The translations under genes were made by a program, and so were the position numbers. The notes beneath the pieces were generated by a model, which made no database searches, was not told the origin of the DNA, and saw only the letters and a list, made by a program, of their open reading frames with translations. 64,000 bases of DNA from Taxillus chinensis (lineage: Eukaryota; Streptophyta; Magnoliopsida; Santalales; Loranthaceae). Location: NCBI GenBank assembly GCA_023512835.1, contig CM042090.1, forward strand, positions 23,526,148 to 23,590,147. Direction: 5' to 3'. Shown here one piece after another: positions 35,440 to 48,008 of the stretch (within the stretch, counting starts at the first letter, position 1; each line of letters opens with the position of its first letter).

Positions 35440-35511
35440 GACTCTGCTGGGGATCGAACCCAGAATCTCTGGTTCCGTAGACCAGCGCCTTATCCATTGG
35501 GCCACAGAGTC
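35440..35511 (-). tRNA. tRNA-Arg (anticodon ACG)
   Basis: The 72-base minus-strand sequence folds as a standard cloverleaf: acceptor GACTCTG/CAGAGTC (7 bp), D arm GCC...GGC with AATGGATAA-type loop, anticodon stem CTGGT/ACCAG around the loop CTACGGA (anticodon ACG, read as ICG for CGU/CGC/CGA), five-base variable loop, and T arm CTGGG-TTCGATC-CCCAG. There is no intron. Internal A and B box sequences are intact. A plain nuclear tRNA gene. Confidence 0.95.
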
Positions 35512-35926
35512 AATATTGGAAGTGCATCTCGTTGCTAACATTAAGAGGTTTCAAAATAGTGTTTACGAAATCCTATACCAGTAATACGAAATAATAAAAA
35601 TCAACCAGAAAATAAAAATCTACGGCCCAACTCAAACGCCACCCATCTCGTTAGGTAAAATCATTCTTAAGAAATTGTTAACAAGTCTATTCCCTCGTCT
35701 TTTATTTTGCCATATAAATAATTAATAATTCCAAACTTCCGTGCACTAAATTTTGCCCTTGATTTATTATTTTTTTAAATCTATTCAATTTGAATTACTT
35801 TTGGTGTATACTAATTATTTTTAAAAAACCATGGGCAGAAATAAATTTTAAATATTTATAAATAATTTTAAATTCATTGAATTTACTGTTTTTAAAATAA
35901 TATTATGATATAGCACACTTAATTTT

Positions 35927-35960
<34 letters not shown>

Positions 35961-38010
35961 ACAACAACACACAATTGTGTTAAGAAATTTTCAAGTTCAC
36001 ATTAGCTTGAGTTGTGTTTCATTAATTATAAATTTTTAATGAATTAATTAATAAGCTATAATCAGTATTCATTAATTAATAATTTGATATATGTGTTGAG
36101 TTAAGTTAACTTAAAAGTTGCATTTTATATCATCTTAAACCCATAATAATATTAAACGAGGCAAGTTACATTTTTTTGTCACTTACATATGTTAGTAAGT
36201 TTAATTTAATCTTTATTAATTTATTTATATATTTAATATATAGCTAATAAAAGCAATTATAAAATTATTATATATTTTAATATTTTAATTTAGTTTGTTA
36301 AAGAAAGTTGAGCCATCAAATATTTAGCATGAAGCAATTTACACTTTTACTATATGCGCTCGTGGAGCTAACTGTATAATTGGAAATACAAAAAACACTG
36401 AAATTTGTTGTCAGTCTCAATGAATCATATGTAAGGGTTTAGAATGATACCTTATTACTAGATTTATTACCCACAATGAATAGAGTATACTTTTAGTGCT
36501 AGGACAAACAAGTAAAAGTGACAACTTTAAAAAGTCAAAACAACCCAGAGGTTGTCATTCATATAAAGAATTCAAATTGCTAGACTAAAAATGTATGAAG
36601 ATGTACAAAGCGTAAAAAGGATAAATCACATTATCAGAAAAGCCATAACTCAAATGATCAGGATTTATAATTAGATTATTTCTGTAAAAAAAAAACTAGA
36701 AAAACCTAATTGACTTGATTTTTTTAACCCAAACGATTGAGTTTTATAGAATCTGGTGATTTTTTTAAAAAATAATAAAATAATATTTAAGATCTTTTAT
36801 AATATTATTTTATTTTAAAATTAATGATAATATTAATATTTTATTTCAGTATTTTTTATATTTTAATTTAATTTTCCTTTAATATGAATTTATGTTAATT
36901 AAATTTTAAATTTATATTAAAAAAATTAAAATATTATTTTTAAACTATTTTTATTAATATATATTTAATTATTAATTATATAATACAACCGGTGATCCGG
37001 ATTAATGCCCCGTGGTTGTGAATCTTGTAATAACCATGGAAAATTACACAAAGTCGGGAGGCTCTATTTCAACCGATCTCATAAGTGCCACTATGCTTAT
37101 AAAACAAAGTAACAAGAAGCAAACAAGCAATGGTTTTTAATCTTTACCCAGCTGGTTACTGGTTGGCAGAGAATTGAATCAATCATTTCAGACAGCAGCA
37201 GACAAGAGAGAATCAAGAGAATTGAATCAAGAGAGGATTGAAATAGCAGGAAATTCAATCTTGTTGACAGAGAATTGAATCAAGAGAGAAAGAATTAGTG
37301 GCATAGCAGGAAATCTTTTTAGAAATGTGGAATTGTTTTTTCAAGTTTTAAAATATATATAATATATAAAAGCTACTTACTCACTCCAACCTAAGTACCT
37401 AACGTGGGCGAGTTGATAAATTTGGGTTGGACGCTTGGGCATGGCCGACAGGCCACAGCCACAGTTCATACCAGACAAGACAAGACACGAGTTAGGTAGT
37501 ACTCTCACCCGGAAAAAAAGCTAGCTTGGCCCGTTGGCCGTGATTTAAGCAAACTATCCATAATTTGATTTCAGCTGTCATCCCCTTTTTTATATAAAAA
37601 AAATATATCTACGATTTGGCCTACAGTTTAAAAACTGAAATCCTGGTTCATGTAGAAACGTAAAAAATGATTTAAAACCGGTGGAACTTTTCAATGAGCA
37701 AATGACAAATGAGCACATGCCTGCATGATCATTACACTTTTCCTTTATTAAAAGTAGCGGAAAAGTTCCCTGGGATCTAGGAAATGCTAAACAGTCTCCC
37801 AGCCATAGTTTCCAATGCATCAATCAAGCCACCAAGAACGCAAAGTGGCGGCAGCAGAAGAGGGGGAATAGGAATTTTAATTATAAATGAAGGTGTTTGA
37901 CAGCCCACGCCCGCCTTTAATGATTCTGTTGATTTGTTGCTAAACCAACGCAATCAATTACCTTCCTGTGGTTCCTGTAGAACACTCAAACTCAAATATA
38001 TTACGTCTCC
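35512..38010. other. AT-rich intergenic stretch between the tRNA and the arabinogalactan peptide gene
   Basis: It contains a (TA)n-(CA)n tract near 35926-35963 and, at 37170-37315, three copies of AGAATTGAATCA with surrounding imperfect repeats. The rest shows no gene. The promoter of the arabinogalactan peptide gene should occupy the last few hundred bases. Confidence 0.6.
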
Positions 38011-38018
38011 CTATAAAA
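38011..38018 (+). promoter_or_regulatory. Candidate TATA box of the arabinogalactan peptide gene
   Basis: CTATAAAA, 128 bases before the start codon, followed by a C-rich segment; a leader of about 100 bases would result. Confidence 0.6.
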
Positions 38019-38145
38019 CCCCCCCACAAGCAAGCCTTGTGTTTCCCATCACACCCAGCCAGCTCCCCTCCTGTCGTCATCCTTGTGACGTTGTTAGTAC
38101 GTAGTCTCCTTCCTCCAATCAGAAGATTACCCAGCTGGGAGGGGA

Positions 38146-38346
38146 ATGGAAGGTTGCAAATTGGCCCTGGCTTTTGCCATTTACATCTCGGTTCTCATGG
38201 CTTCTGCTACTCTCGGAGCGGCAGCAGTGGACGAAGAGTTGGGAGCTGCTGCACCGTCACCATTGATCGAGAGTGCTGGGGTGGCTCTTTCTACTGCTAC
38301 GGCCATCTCTGCGGCTGTGGCTTCTTTGGTTGCGTGTTTCATCTAA
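38146..38346 (+). CDS. Arabinogalactan peptide (AGP23-like), GPI-anchored
   Basis: A single-exon frame of 66 residues with the three-part layout of AG peptides: a signal peptide (MEGCKLALAFAIYISVLMAS, cleavage probably around residues 22-27), a tiny mature part with one AAAPSP site (about 35-40) where Pro would be hydroxylated and carry arabinogalactan, and a hydrophobic C-terminus (about 42-66) rich in Ala and Val that would be replaced by a GPI anchor. It would sit on the outer face of the plasma membrane. Only one or two candidate hydroxyprolines are present, fewer than in typical members. A second, longer frame overlaps (37968-38468) but lacks these features. Assignment rests on architecture, as such short proteins have little alignable sequence. 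Confidence 0.75.
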   Translation: MEGCKLALAFAIYISVLMASATLGAAAVDEELGAAAPSPLIESAGVALSTATAISAAVASLVACFI

Positions 38347-39109
38347 ATCAGTCGCTGCCCACCACTATATTAGTACATATATGTAGGTTGCCGTTTGTAT
38401 GGGTTTGGCTAGTAGTAGTTAAGACTACCGTCTGCCGATGGATCATCATCATGTTCATGTTGACTTGAGTTGTCAGCAATATGAAATTAATCCCTGTTTG
38501 AAATGATGTTACTATTTCGTTGGAATGTAAGAAATGCTTCAACCTTCTTCAAGTGATCCCTCGCCCTTCTCAATTAATTCATAAAAAAAAAATGAAAAAG
38601 AGATTCTTTACTGTTGTCCGGAAGCTGCATCTCGAGTTTTGTTCCACATGTTTGTTTCTCCACCAGAGCACATTATAGGAGCAGTGTTACACCCACGGGG
38701 CCTGATATTTTCAATATTTTTAGTAACTCACGTCCCCGTTTTCAGGAAGGTGGGGTTCTGATTTTCGAAAAAAAAAATTAAAATGCATGTTATTGAAAAT
38801 TTTAGATTAGCAATGTCAAACAACGCACCAATAAAACCGAAATTATACAACTAACAGGACAACAAAACTCCCTTCCATGCGTTCAAAGAATGGAGAAATT
38901 CAAATGTATATAAGGAACTTGAGATTAACCAAGCTCGGGTATGGCAGCTATCACACGCAGTCACGATAAGTGGGGTAAAAGGGAAAGGAATAAATAAACA
39001 TCCCCAAGCAGCCCCCTCCATAATAACAACACAAGTCACAAGGCCTCGCAAATGCAGTAGCAATTGCTCTTCTACAAAAAGCTCCGGGAGGAGGGGGAGG
39101 CTAGGTGAT
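38347..39109. other. Convergent spacer between the arabinogalactan peptide gene and KAS I
   Basis: The two genes point toward each other here, so the spacer should hold both 3' UTRs. No further feature seen. Confidence 0.6.
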
Positions 39110-42100
39110 TTAAGGCCTGAATGCAGAAAAAGCCACCACTGAGTTGTGTCCGCCAAATCCAAATGAATTTGAGATGCCTGTAAACCAAGACGCACAACTT
39201 AGAAGTTGCCAATCGGGATCGAAATTTTGTTGTAAAATAAATTTAGAATAGGACATGGGAGTGTTAGGGGGGAGACTGGGATCTCTACCAACATTCACTT
39301 CATGCTGTTGCTTTTTATTTGGGACGGTGTCGAAGTCCACTGAAGGCTCTGGATTCTGCAATTGAGAAAAGAAAATTAGCATAACAGGAGTTGGTGTGGC
39401 AAAATGACTCCATAAGTGTTCTATTAATTGAGAACATATCATCATAGAACACATCAAGCATCATACACAGATCTCTTTCCATTTTTGCTCCATTATTCTC
39501 TTTGAAAAGTAAAAATAAAGCCTGAAATTCCCTTCAGATTTTTGCCCATTTTTGTTGTCCCAAAAACAAAATCAAAAAAACACTAAACTGGAAATCTTAC
39601 AGAGATATAAAGAGGCCACACGCAACTCAGGACATATATGAACAGAAACTAAGAAGAGGATCACATACGAATTGATTAATTGAAGGATGCAACCATCCTG
39701 TTGTTATTGCCTTGATTGTGGCGATGGCTTCCAAACCCCCAGCAGCACCAAGGCAGTGCCCTATCATGGACTGGAAAACACAAGCAAATAAAGTCAGCCA
39801 GAATGATGGAGAAAGGAGTTGTTAATGGCAAATGAGAACAGCATGACAGCAATTTTAATCCCACGCGAAAGTGACAGTATTTTCACCTTGGTTGCATTTA
39901 TTTTGATTTCCGAAGTGTTCTTGAACACCTTTTTAATGGCATTTATCTCAGCGAGATCACCAGCAAGAGTAGAAGTTGCATGTGCGTTGATATAATTGAC
40001 CTAAAAACACCATAAAATCAAGAAACAAGGTTGAGGGACAAGAGTGATGAGATCTAAATTTATGTCAGTTTTAATACATTAATGGGTTATTTAAATTTCA
40101 AACTATATAAATTTTGTATGAAACTACATTTTTGGATTCCATTTTGTCCGAATTGACCACACATGCACAATTTAGAATTTTTTTAGTGACCAACTCCCAA
40201 AACCTGATAACGTAAATCACATTTCAAAATTTAACCACTCAAAGTAAATAAAATATTCAACTATACCCAAAAATAGTTGATGACGACTCTAAATTTTTTC
40301 TCACCATTTGATTTTGATTCAGCTAATCCCAAGTGAGTCCGGACAAAAACCAATGATGACAATCATTATAAATAAAAGGTTCAAGCTTCTTACATGCCCT
40401 TATTACTATATTTCCTATCTCTGTTCTAAAGTCCAAGTTTCATAGAGCCCAAGCCCCAAACAGTTTAAAACTACCCGTTGACTAGGGTAGCTGCTAAAAT
40501 CATATTGTGTTCAATATTATTGAAGACTTGGGAGTTTTCAGTCTCTAGAAATATTTCCAGCAACATTACTATCTACATCTATTACTCATCCCATGCCCCG
40601 TATACCAAACAAATGATTTGAATGGTCAATTCCTATCCCAATCATGTTGCATTCCAGCCAAAATTTATCATCCATACCAATTATGCACTTAGAATTTGTC
40701 TATGACAATCTATTCACAGGTGTTTTATGACTCTAGGTTCCAACTAAAATCATTGACAAAATAAGACTCTAGGAGACCTCATAAAATCTATTTTAAATCA
40801 CCATTCACAATCAATTTGGATACTGTTTGCATGTATAAGTCGTAATACTGTTCATGTGCCTTTCAATATGCTATAATTGAGTTGAAAGCATCTACTTGTA
40901 TTTTCAAAGAATGTTCGACAAATTTGCAGTGTTTCCTTTGCCAGTATGAGGATGGATAAATTGCACAACCCCTCCCCATCCATTTGACAATCGCGTGCAC
41001 TTCATTTGCAGTGCACTACCCTATAAAACCCAATGACCTCTAAATAAGGCATTTCCAAAATGCATGGATTCGAAGAAGATGAAAAAATATGACAGCCTAC
41101 AAAATTTCCTATAATTTGAAAATGCAAAAGCTCTTCCATTACATGATCAAATAAAACCTACTTTACTATCAAAGTTTGCCAACATGAAAATAGAGATCCT
41201 ATTCACTTTTAGACTCGATGAAATTTATTGACATATTTCTTCATTCTTTTTCAATTCAAGTATTTGGAAGTTTCAAATTTTGAGCCAATTGAATAATGCA
41301 TGCATAAAAAGTGCACACTTTAGAAATTGAATCTTCTAATAATGTCCCTCGCAAAAAATATTTAAATGTCAATATAATTATTTTAATGAATATTTTAATT
41401 TAAATTAGGACATTTCAGTAATTTAATTTTGAACTAAGATTTTAATGTTTTGCCAGAAATATCTCTTTTAATGATAAGAACATAATAACAATATAATAAC
41501 GCATAGATGTTCTAATCTAAATAAAAAATATTTAAATTTAAAGAAATAATTATCAAAATACAAATAAAATTAATCCTCTATATTAAACAGTATAAGAAAT
41601 TGCATATAATAATTTTAATTTTTTAAAATTATATTAATTAAATAAAAATAATATAATATAATTAAATTTATAAATTATTAAATAGTAAATCATATTATAA
41701 AATAATTCAAATAATAATAATTAAAATTTTATAATAAAAACAAATACATAATAAATAATAATTACTTGAAATATCATAATTAAAATAATTGACTAAAAAA
41801 ATATAAAAAGTAACTATAAAACTAAATAACACATAAACCTATTCACATGACTTAGATACATCATACATGTCACTTAAACTAGTATATATACATATATATA
41901 ATGGTAGGACCGTGAAGGTTGTCTGAGCATAAAAATACCGACTAGTCATATAAGCTAAAAAGATGATGATATATAGGAAAATATGTAAACCTTATTCTTT
42001 AATTAATTTCATTGGTTGAAGATCAGTTGGATTCAATGGAATTCTATACACATACAACGAAGCATAGCATTTTGAAGAGGGATATCTTGTTACCTCCTCT

Positions 42101-42380
42101 GGTGACACACCGGCATCTTCAAGGCTTCTCTCAATGCAAGAAGAAACACCTAGTCCATCAGCTCTTGGATCAGTCATATGATAAGCATCACAGTTGACTG
42201 CACCTCCTAAATACTCTGCAATAATTGGTGCACCTCGTTTCATTGCATGTTCCAAGCTTTCCATTACCTATCCATGGAATCATAGTCATTACAAGACTTA
42301 CAAGACAGCATTTAAATAGTTATAATGTAAAGTCATGCGACTCATGCCATAATACCTCTGTGTGTGTGTGTGTGTGTGTG

Positions 42381-42419
<39 letters not shown>

Positions 42420-44591
42420 ATTCATGGAACAAGAAGATACAAGGATCACGCCAGGATGTAACAAAGTGAGATTCATCTAGCTTCCAGACAAGTGAAAGCA
42501 TAAAGCCTGATCTTCAACCAATGAAAAATTACATAATGAAAATGGAAAACATTTTGTTAACTACCATGTCAGTGACAAAAGGATCTTAGGCATTTATTTT
42601 ATGATTCACATATTAACTTAACATCACAGTTCCCTAAGGATCTCTAAACCTAATTTAACAAATTAACATGAACACTGCCATATTGACCAAGTTTGGTGAT
42701 CTTGCATTAGTTTGGTCCCGCATTCCCTTGCACTGAAATTATACTATTATCCAAATATATATATATATATATATTAATGAGCAAACACCAACCAAAAAAA
42801 TTCCATTTATATCAGAAGGCACGAAATATGAAAAGATGCAAACTTACCAGTATTCCAGAACCTTCACCCATGACAAAACCATCTCGATCTTTATCCCATG
42901 GCCTTGAAGCCGTTTGTGGGTCATCATTTCTTTGAGATAAAGCTCTGCATGCAACAAAACCTCCCAGCCCAATAGGAATAATGGCAGCTTCAGTTCCTCC
43001 AGCAATCATCAAATCAGCCTCCCCTCGGCGGATGTGATTGGCAGCAGCATAGAAGCAATAATTGGAGGTAGCACAAGCAGTTGATATTGAATAATTTGGC
43101 CCCATCAAACCAAGATCAATTGCAAGTAGAGCAGAGCCCATGTTTGTTATTGCATAGGGAATAAAAAATGGGGTTATTTTCCTGTGACCCTTCTCTATCA
43201 GGGCCTGAACACCATCAGAAAAAACCGTAAGACCACCCATCCCTGTTCCAACCAGCACTCCAGCTCGCTCCTTATCAATCTGCAGAGAAAAAACAATCAA
43301 CAAGTTTTTATATAGCTCCTCTAATAGAATTGCATGTTTCCAGTTGAAAATAAAAAAGGAATCAGCTGCATAATTCTATGAAAAAACCAGAAAGAAAAAA
43401 AAAACAGATCCATCATATATAAGCTTAATGTGTAAAATTGTTGATCAATAGATATTGATAATTTACAATTATGGAGGAGAGGGGATGTGGCAAAGAAAAA
43501 TATAAAAGTTCTATGCTCCATTACACAAAACATGGGCAGCCTATAATAATATCACACTCATTCTGTCACTGGTTCTTCAAGGTGGGTTAGTCATGCAAAA
43601 ATATATCAATTAAGAAAGCAAATAACTAAGAATTTTATTGCTAACAGAGTATTTGAGTAGAATAAAGTAGGAGACAATTTTGAAAAATAAAATAAATAAA
43701 GAGATGAATCCAATAAAACCATTTCCCGTGTAAAATCACAGGGCAAAAAAAACATTTCTTATAATAAACTGATCAAACACTGGCATATATAACAAACAAT
43801 TTCAATTTAAAAAGTGAATCTACAGTGTTAAACATAATTAGAAAAAACACATACATTATACATATACATCACTGTGCAAGCTTCATTATTTCATTTGGTC
43901 ATGAATGTTACTGTGTTAATTGAAATGACCTTCAAATAAAGATTAATTAAAAAAACAAAAAACAAAATCTCTCCGTCACAAGGCCCTCAATATCGCTAAT
44001 TTCGCTCTGGAGTGCCCGGAAATGCACATGAATCAAACAAAAACCTGATATTCAGACAGGAATTATATTTTTAAAATAGGAAGGCAATTGATAGTCTGCA
44101 AATTAGAAGTAGGAAAGAACCTCAGAGAGCTTATCGCCGCCCAGATTGGCGTGTTCGAGGGCCTTCTTGCCTGCGACAATGCAGTAGCGAAGGCAATCGT
44201 CGAGGCGTCGATCGTTCTTGCCGTCAATGTAGCCCTCGGATCTGAAGCCGCGGATCTGGCCGCCGAAGCGCGTGGGGAACTTGGATGCGTCGAAGCGGTC
44301 GATGAGGCTGATGCCGCTCTGCCCCTGGAGGAGCGTGTCATAGTAGGCGTCGACGTCGTTTCCGAACACGGAGACAAGGCCCATCCCAGTGATCACCACG
44401 CGCTTCTTCGGGTCCTTCTCCCGCCTCGGCGCCGTCGCCATGGAGGAGGAAGATATGAAGGAGACCTTGGCCGGTGGTTTCCTGCTGGAGGAGGTTGTGG
44501 TCGGGTTGGCGAGGCCGAGGGACGGCGATTGCTTCCGGAATGGCTCCATCGGAGACGCCGCCTGGAGGCTCAGGGATTGAAGGCTTTGCAT
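39110..44591 (-). CDS. KAS1: 3-oxoacyl-[acyl-carrier-protein] synthase I, plastid (KAS I)
   Basis: Seven exons in transcript order: 44591-44121, 43279-42848, 42267-42094, 40000-39887, 39770-39669, 39355-39289 and 39177-39110, giving 475 residues, as expected for plant KAS I. It condenses malonyl-ACP with C4-C14 acyl-ACPs in plastid fatty acid synthesis. The Ser-rich N-terminus (MQSLQSLSLQAASP onward, to about residue 45) looks like a transit peptide; KKRVVITGMG then opens the enzyme. The active site is complete: Cys226 in STACATSNY, His366 in INAHATSTLAGD, Lys397 in NATK and His402 in SMIGHCLGAAGG. The C-terminal NSFGFGGHNSVVAF loop is intact. The start is the first in-frame ATG. All junctions are GT-AG and in phase. 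The last junction gives VGISNSFG where relatives usually have VAISNSFG. Intron 3 (2.1 kb) is very AT-rich. Confidence 0.97.
42358..42416. repeat. Compound (TG)n(GA)n microsatellite in KAS I intron 2
   Basis: About twelve TG units run straight into about seventeen GA units. Intronic, likely length-variable. Confidence 0.95.
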
Positions 44592-47179
44592 GTCGGCTGA
44601 GGCGGCGGAAGAGAGGGATGTGGTGGCGGAGGCGACGCCGGTGAAATGTGAATCACACACACAGGTGACGGGTTGAGGGAAGGAGGAGAGAGAGAGAGCG
44701 AGCACTTTTGGCCGAGAGAGCGAAGAAAGGTGGGATGTGATTAAAAGAGCATTTTTTTTCTCTCAATACATCGGTTGTATCGCGGGAGAGAAACGTGGTC
44801 CTCTTAGTAGACGGTTCTCAATTCTCCACTGATCAGTTGAGTAGGTGAGGACCGTCCGATGTGGTCTTAGTAGCCTGTTTAATTTTTAATTTATACACAG
44901 GCCGGGATGGTTGAGAAATCACCAACTTTGCTTTTATTAATTATTTTTAAATTTAATTTTTGCTTTTCAGGATCGATTTTGTTCTTTGAAAAAAATGCAA
45001 TTTATCTGCCCTTTTTAAATGGAGTCTCCCATCTCCCATCCACATTTTGGACGTCCAAGAAATAAATATAATAAATAGCTGAAAACGTAGGTATTATTGA
45101 TAGGTGCTCATATTTTAAATATTTAAATTTAAAATCTGATGAAATTATTTATGTTAGCATGATTTTAATTTCCATTCTCTAGTTTATAATTTCCACACAT
45201 TGACCTCCATTGAGGTGCTATTTATATTTTATATGAATGAGGTTTTATTTCAAATTTTGCTGAATTTATTTATGTTAGCATGATTTTGATTTCAGTGTAG
45301 GCCCACCTTTTCATTAATTTTTTCTCTTTTACTCTTAATTTATGTTATTATTTATGGTCATGATACCTTGAATCTCATCACTGAATGTCAAGTTTTAATT
45401 TAAAACTGAGTGTTTAACGAGAAACAATAATAATTGTCGTATTTTAAAAAAATGAGGTTTTTTGTTGCCACATGCACATGTCTATCTCTATTGTGAAGAC
45501 TCGTACTTATATAACTTAAGACATAATCTTCATTTATTATTAAGAATGTTTTTTGTTCATTTTTGCTGAATTTTGATTTTTTTTTAAAACTAAATTAACT
45601 TATATTCTTTTTTGGGAGCACACATTTTATTTTCATTTGTTCCCAAGATCTCACAAGAATCTTATATTTTTAAAACCAAAAAAAACATAGAGGCCAATGA
45701 GATTATTGACACACATTGACAATATAAAAGGTTAGATTTTTGCCATTAAAAATGCTTATAGATTTAATTAAAAGTTCTTAGAAAATATATTGCTACTCAT
45801 GGGCTTCCCTTACCGGCGGGTGCATTTTTTAGGCTTCATGGTTGACTTGATTAGCTCAAAACATCTCGCGAGTGAGAGCTTTTTAAAGGGTTTAGAGTGG
45901 TTACGCATCTCAACAATATGGAATTTTTGCATCCGTTTGTTTATAAGTTACGTCAAACTTGGAGGTAACCTACCAATAAACAATAATTTTACCAATGGAA
46001 GATGCTAGACATTTAGTTGGGGTTGGCAAGTTAAAATTTGAGATTTTCGGTGTTATTATTGTGATTTGTATATGAAGTTATGTGATTAACCTTGAAACGT
46101 GTCCTATTCTATTTTTTTTTCTCTAATTGAAATTTTGAGAATTTTGGGCTAAATTTTAACAAGGGCTTGGAACAAATTAGAAGGGCTGAATTTTATTTCT
46201 TTTTCTTTGCATTTTTCATCCATTTTCTATGTTTTATGACCGTGTGCGGCATGCTTTGGGCCATGGTGGAGGGAGAATGTTAAATAAATATAAGCAGAGA
46301 AAGTTTGTTTGATCGTAGCATAATCTTCTCTTTTCCTTGAGTTCTCTTCATGATTGTAGTGTGGGAAATTGTTTGGAAATTTCAGCCATGGATGAGTTGC
46401 GGGAAGAATTATCAAGACCTGATAGGTGTGTATGTGCACGCAGGTTGAATGTGATAGAGGTAGAGGGAAAACTATGTAGTGAGGGAGACTAATTGAAATA
46501 AAACATGTCTTGTCCCTATTTATTTTCTTTTATTACATGATAATAAAAATATACCATGACATAAGAAGAATCTTCTTAAAGTACTCTTTTCAAAGTAAAG
46601 CTTACATAGTATAAAACCCTTAAATTAGAACAAAGCATTTGCATCACTTTGATGAGAACAACCTGGGACAATCAAAAGAAATGGAGACTTTTTGTGCCAA
46701 TAAAAAGGAAAGGACTTCACAATAACAAGAACACGAGGAGGAACCTAATGATAAAGTACTTAATGATTCATTTAATCATCAAGTACCTAAAGGTTTAATA
46801 ACTATACAATGTTTTCGATTCTAGTGAAGTTCCTACAAAAGAAGTTTCATATGTATAACTACAAACTCTTTAATAGTTTGGTACTAAAACTAATCGCCCA
46901 AAAAATATTAAATCGAACAAAGATCAAATACAAAATTTGATAATTAGAAATCCAAAAGACCCAATGAAAACGAAAGGCTACAACAAGGAATGAAAATCTC
47001 TATTTAAATGCCTTATCTTAGTTGGAACCTAAGAAAGTGAAAGAATTTACAAAAGAACTCGATTAGATAGAAGTAATCTATAAGCAATTACTGAGATAGT
47101 TTTAGAGAAACAATGTATAAGAACTAATAAATAGGCCTAAAAACCACCAAGTAACATCTAGTTGTGATCATGAGATCAT
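44592..47179. other. Intergenic stretch upstream of KAS I (divergent from the HMG-box gene)
   Basis: The KAS I 5' leader and promoter occupy the first few hundred bases (a CT/GA-rich leader is visible at 44680-44765). The remainder is AT-rich without recognisable genes. Confidence 0.6.
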
Positions 47180-47470
47180 AACTCATTTTAATAAGGTTGA
47201 GATACATCATTTTCAAAACAAATTATGTTTTAAATAAGATGAATCTTAACCTCACTATGCTTATGAATGAATTAGAAATCGTTGACAATATGATAAAGTC
47301 AAAAGATGAAGAGATAAACATGATTTCTTTTAGTTCTTCTTCCAACAAAAAGAAAAAGGCTAGTGATAAGAAAAAGACTTTGCTGAAAGCCTAAAAAAAG
47401 TCAAGCATGAAAGAGAAAAAAAACTTCAAAGGCTATAAAATGTTTCCATTGTAGTAAGGTTTTATATGAT
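47180..47470 (+). pseudogene. Degraded Copia Gag C-terminal fragment
   Basis: The frame reads YVLNKMNLNLTMLMNELEIV, then NMIKSKDEEIN, a Ser-run and a Lys-rich KKKKASDKKK linker, the usual order before the zinc knuckle in one group of plant Copia Gag proteins. After a stop and a frame change, KCFHCSKVLYDSHSC resembles a decayed CCHC knuckle. No LTRs or other domains were found nearby, so this is an old fragment. It lies about 0.5 kb before the HMG-box gene start. Confidence 0.55.
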
Positions 47471-48008
47471 TCTCATTCGTGTAATATTTAGTTTTTTTTT
47501 CTTGGCTCAATTCATTAGGTTAAGCTGTCATTTAGTTGGAACACATTCAATCTTGAAAACTGTAAATTAATCATACATAATAAAAAAGATACGCGCAAAA
47601 GCACTATAAAAAATACATTAATATAAGAAAGACTTTACATGTATTAAAATTATTCTATAAAACTTTAATCTATATAGATCTTATTACTATTTTGTCTTTG
47701 CTACTAAATTGATCCAATGTACACAATAACACATACTATCCGTATCTCATACTAGTAAGTGTATACAATGATGTCTATTCTCTGTCACGCCAGAAGACAA
47801 CACACTCACAGAAAAATACAAATAAGTACAAAGGTAATGTGGACCACGTACCCTTATCCGATGCCGTTTCCCTAAATGCTGTCCTGAACTGGTCAACCAT
47901 ACGAGACGGTAGAGTCGACAGACAGACTTACACATGACCATTCGTAATCGTAAGACCTAGCGGGCGCCATTGGAGGAGGCCGAAGCAGACACGGACTTAG
48001 AATACGGA
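47471..48008. other. Probable promoter and leader of the HMG-box gene
   Basis: AT-rich up to about 47740, then more GC-rich from 47760 to the start codon, which suits a promoter and 5' UTR. No clear TATA box. Confidence 0.4.

Noticed and set aside
37968..38468. 166-codon frame overlapping the arabinogalactan peptide gene
   Set aside because: It is in another frame. The 66-codon frame has a signal peptide, AAPSP site and hydrophobic tail and explains the locus.
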